Source: Janthinobacterium sp. 67 (lineage in GTDB: Bacteria; Pseudomonadota; Gammaproteobacteria; Burkholderiales; Burkholderiaceae_D). From it: 64,000 nt of DNA. This document shows, one piece after another, positions 62,785 through 64,000 of the stretch. The position numbers were made by a program, and so were the translations under genes. The notes beneath the pieces were generated by a model, which saw nothing but the letters and a program-made list of their open reading frames with translations, searched no databases and was not told where the DNA came from. The stretch's first letter is position 1; each line of letters begins with the position of its first letter. The stretch spans positions 5,456,001-5,520,000 of the forward strand of contig NZ_PGES01000001.1 of the NCBI RefSeq assembly GCF_002797895.1, written 5' to 3'.

Positions 62785-63699
62785 CTAAAACCCCTGCACC
62801 AGCAACGGCAACTGCTCCGCAAAACGTTCAGTGAGCCATTTGCCCGCCTGGCCCGGCGGCGTGTCGGCGCGCTGGATCAAATAAATCGGGTAATTCTCGC
62901 CATTGTCGACGGCCAGCGGCAGGTGCACCAGACGGCCTGCCTCCAGGTCGTCGCGCACCATCGCTTCGGGCATGTTGCCCCAACCCAGGCCCGCGCGCAG
63001 CAGCGCGTGCTTGGAGCCGAGGTCGCCCAGGCGCCAGTTGCGCAATCCCAGCACGCCGAAATCCTGGCCCTGCGTCAGCACGCTGCGGTCGCTGAGCACC
63101 AGCTGCACGTGTTCGCGCGCCACGTTGGAGGCAATCGGCCCGGCCAGCTGCGCCAGCGCGTGGCTGGGGGCGGCCACGGGAATCAGGCGCACGTGGCCGA
63201 CGGCCAGGCGCTCGAAGACGCTGGCCGTGGCCGTCATCCAGCCACCGAGGCCGATGTGGCAGCTGCCATCCATCACCAGTTGCGCCACGGCGCCCATGGC
63301 TTCGATGCGCAGGCGCAGGGCGACGGTGGGGAACTGCGCCTGGAACGCTTCGAGCACGCGCACCAGCACGCAGGTGGGAAACATCACGTCGACCACCACC
63401 GATACTTCCGCTTCCAGCCCGCCGGCCAGCGCCTTGGCCCGCGCGCGCATGCCGTCGACCTTCAGGGCCACGGCGCGCGCGTCGGCCAGCAGGGCCTTGC
63501 CCGCGTCCGTCAGGGTGGGCTTGCGCTTGCCGCGGTCGAGCAGCACGACGTTCAGTTGTTCTTCCAGGTTGGCGATGGTGTAGCTGATCACCGATTGCGT
63601 GCGGTGCAGCTGGCGCGCCGCGTGGGCGAAGCCGCCCGCGTCGATGACGGCGACGAAGACGCGCAACTGGTCGAGCGAAGGCTGGCCCGGTTCTCTCAT
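62785..63699 (-). CDS. LysR-family transcriptional regulator
   Basis: A 304-residue LysR regulator: N-terminal winged helix (LDQLRVFVAVIDAGGFAHAA, RQLHRTQSVISYTIANLEEQ) and a C-terminal periplasmic-binding-like effector domain (about 90-300). It diverges from an azoreductase gene 133 bases away, the usual arrangement for a LysR protein controlling its neighbour, so quinone or electrophile response is likely. GGAG precedes the ATG. Confidence 0.93.
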   Translation of the reverse strand: MREPGQPSLDQLRVFVAVIDAGGFAHAARQLHRTQSVISYTIANLEEQLNVVLLDRGKRKPTLTDAGKALLADARAVALKVDGMRARAKALAGGLEAEVSVVVDVMFPTCVLVRVLEAFQAQFPTVALRLRIEAMGAVAQLVMDGSCHIGLGGWMTATASVFERLAVGHVRLIPVAAPSHALAQLAGPIASNVAREHVQLVLSDRSVLTQGQDFGVLGLRNWRLGDLGSKHALLRAGLGWGNMPEAMVRDDLEAGRLVHLPLAVDNGENYPIYLIQRADTPPGQAGKWLTERFAEQLPLLVQGF

Positions 63700-63752
63700 G
63701 CTGGCTCCATATCTAAAAATTCGATGCTAATCATTTATATTTAAACGGTTTC

Positions 63753-63816
63753 ATCGATAGTAGACCCGAACTATGATGTGTGCAAGTGCAGCAAACGCCG
63801 CACCCCATCTATCGAT
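63753..63816. promoter_or_regulatory. Paired ATCGATAG / CTATCGAT boxes in the lysR-azoR intergenic region
   Basis: ATCGATAG (63753-63760) and CTATCGAT (63809-63816) are perfect inverted copies 48 bases apart within the 133-base divergent gap. The second lies 17 bases before the azoreductase start codon. The first contains the T-N-A symmetry common in LysR sites. I infer that these are contact points for the adjacent regulator. Confidence 0.45.
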
Positions 63817-63832
63817 CTTGAAGGAGTGCATC

Positions 63833-64000
63833 ATGGCAAACGTACTACACATCAATAGCAGCGTGCGCAACAGCGGTTCCCTGTCGCGTCAACTGTCGGG
63901 CGAATTCGTCGCCAAGCTGGCCGCGCAAGGCGACACCATCGTCGTGCGCGACCTGGCCGCGCAACCGGTGCCGCATCTGACGGAAGAAGTCATGGGCGCG
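63833..64000 (+). CDS. FMN-dependent NADH-azoreductase, N-terminal fragment
   Basis: The window ends 56 codons into this gene. It starts MANVLHINSSVRNSGSLSRQ, with the flavodoxin-like phosphate-binding loop (INSSVRNSGSLSRQL) typical of AzoR, and continues VRDLAAQPVPHLTEEVMGA. AzoR enzymes reduce quinones and azo compounds with two electrons from NADH via FMN. AAGGAG precedes the ATG by seven bases. Regulation by the divergent LysR protein is likely. Confidence 0.85.
   Translation, partial: MANVLHINSSVRNSGSLSRQLSGEFVAKLAAQGDTIVVRDLAAQPVPHLTEEVMGA

Overview
The window reads as a chromosomal segment of a betaproteobacterium of the family Oxalobacteraceae, most like Janthinobacterium or Duganella/Massilia. 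The evidence is high G+C coding sequence with strong third-position G/C bias, a ribosomal operon rpsP-rimM-trmD-rplS followed by a CoA-type Nudix hydrolase and a CobD/CbiB-family protein, a DUF3579 gene, TonB-dependent receptors of the Xanthomonas/Caulobacter type, and short GGGGTCGGACCC palindromes between genes. I see no tRNA, rRNA, CRISPR array, insertion sequence or prophage. Long antisense reading frames opposite most genes are composition shadows.

Region 1 (1-14.5 kb) is mainly housekeeping: a Fur-family regulator behind a Fur/Zur-like palindrome, alaS, a TusA-like sulfur carrier, the electron-transfer flavoprotein genes etfB-etfA with an acyl-CoA dehydrogenase that probably feeds them, two small envelope genes, the rpsP operon, nudL, a CobD/CbiB-like membrane protein, DUF3579 and CBS-domain proteins.

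Region 2 (14.5-37.3 kb) opens with an AraC regulator translationally coupled to an apolipoprotein N-acyltransferase-like protein. The rest is an N-acetylglucosamine / chitooligosaccharide utilisation locus. Two large TonB-dependent receptors would cross the outer membrane, and two NagX-like membrane acyltransferases lie beside them. A nine-gene minus-strand operon then encodes a BadF-type GlcNAc kinase, a GntR regulator, NagA, a SIS-domain NagB-II deaminase, a complete CUT1-type ABC importer and an AmpG-like MFS carrier. No PTS gene is present, so sugar would be imported free and phosphorylated by the kinase. Two paralogous GntR/UTRA regulators and clustered TGGTATT boxes at both promoter regions suggest shared control.

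Region 3 (37.3-64 kb) is mixed: a 35-residue Lys/Glu-rich ORF before a secreted protein, an orphan gspA-gspB pair, a phosphoesterase, mobB, a YjfB protein, and a compact bufferin-type copper-metallophore locus in which the MNIO (DUF692) enzyme and its DUF2063 partner are one fused protein. Next come fumC, a FimV-like protein, a highly structured intergenic segment that may be a small RNA, a FliT-like chaperone, an HDOD protein, an M13 peptidase, a methyltransferase, CsbD, a DPP-IV peptidase and a MATE pump. The end holds three tandem secreted beta/gamma-crystallin-domain genes, cbpA-cbpM, and a LysR regulator divergent from an azoreductase cut by the window edge.
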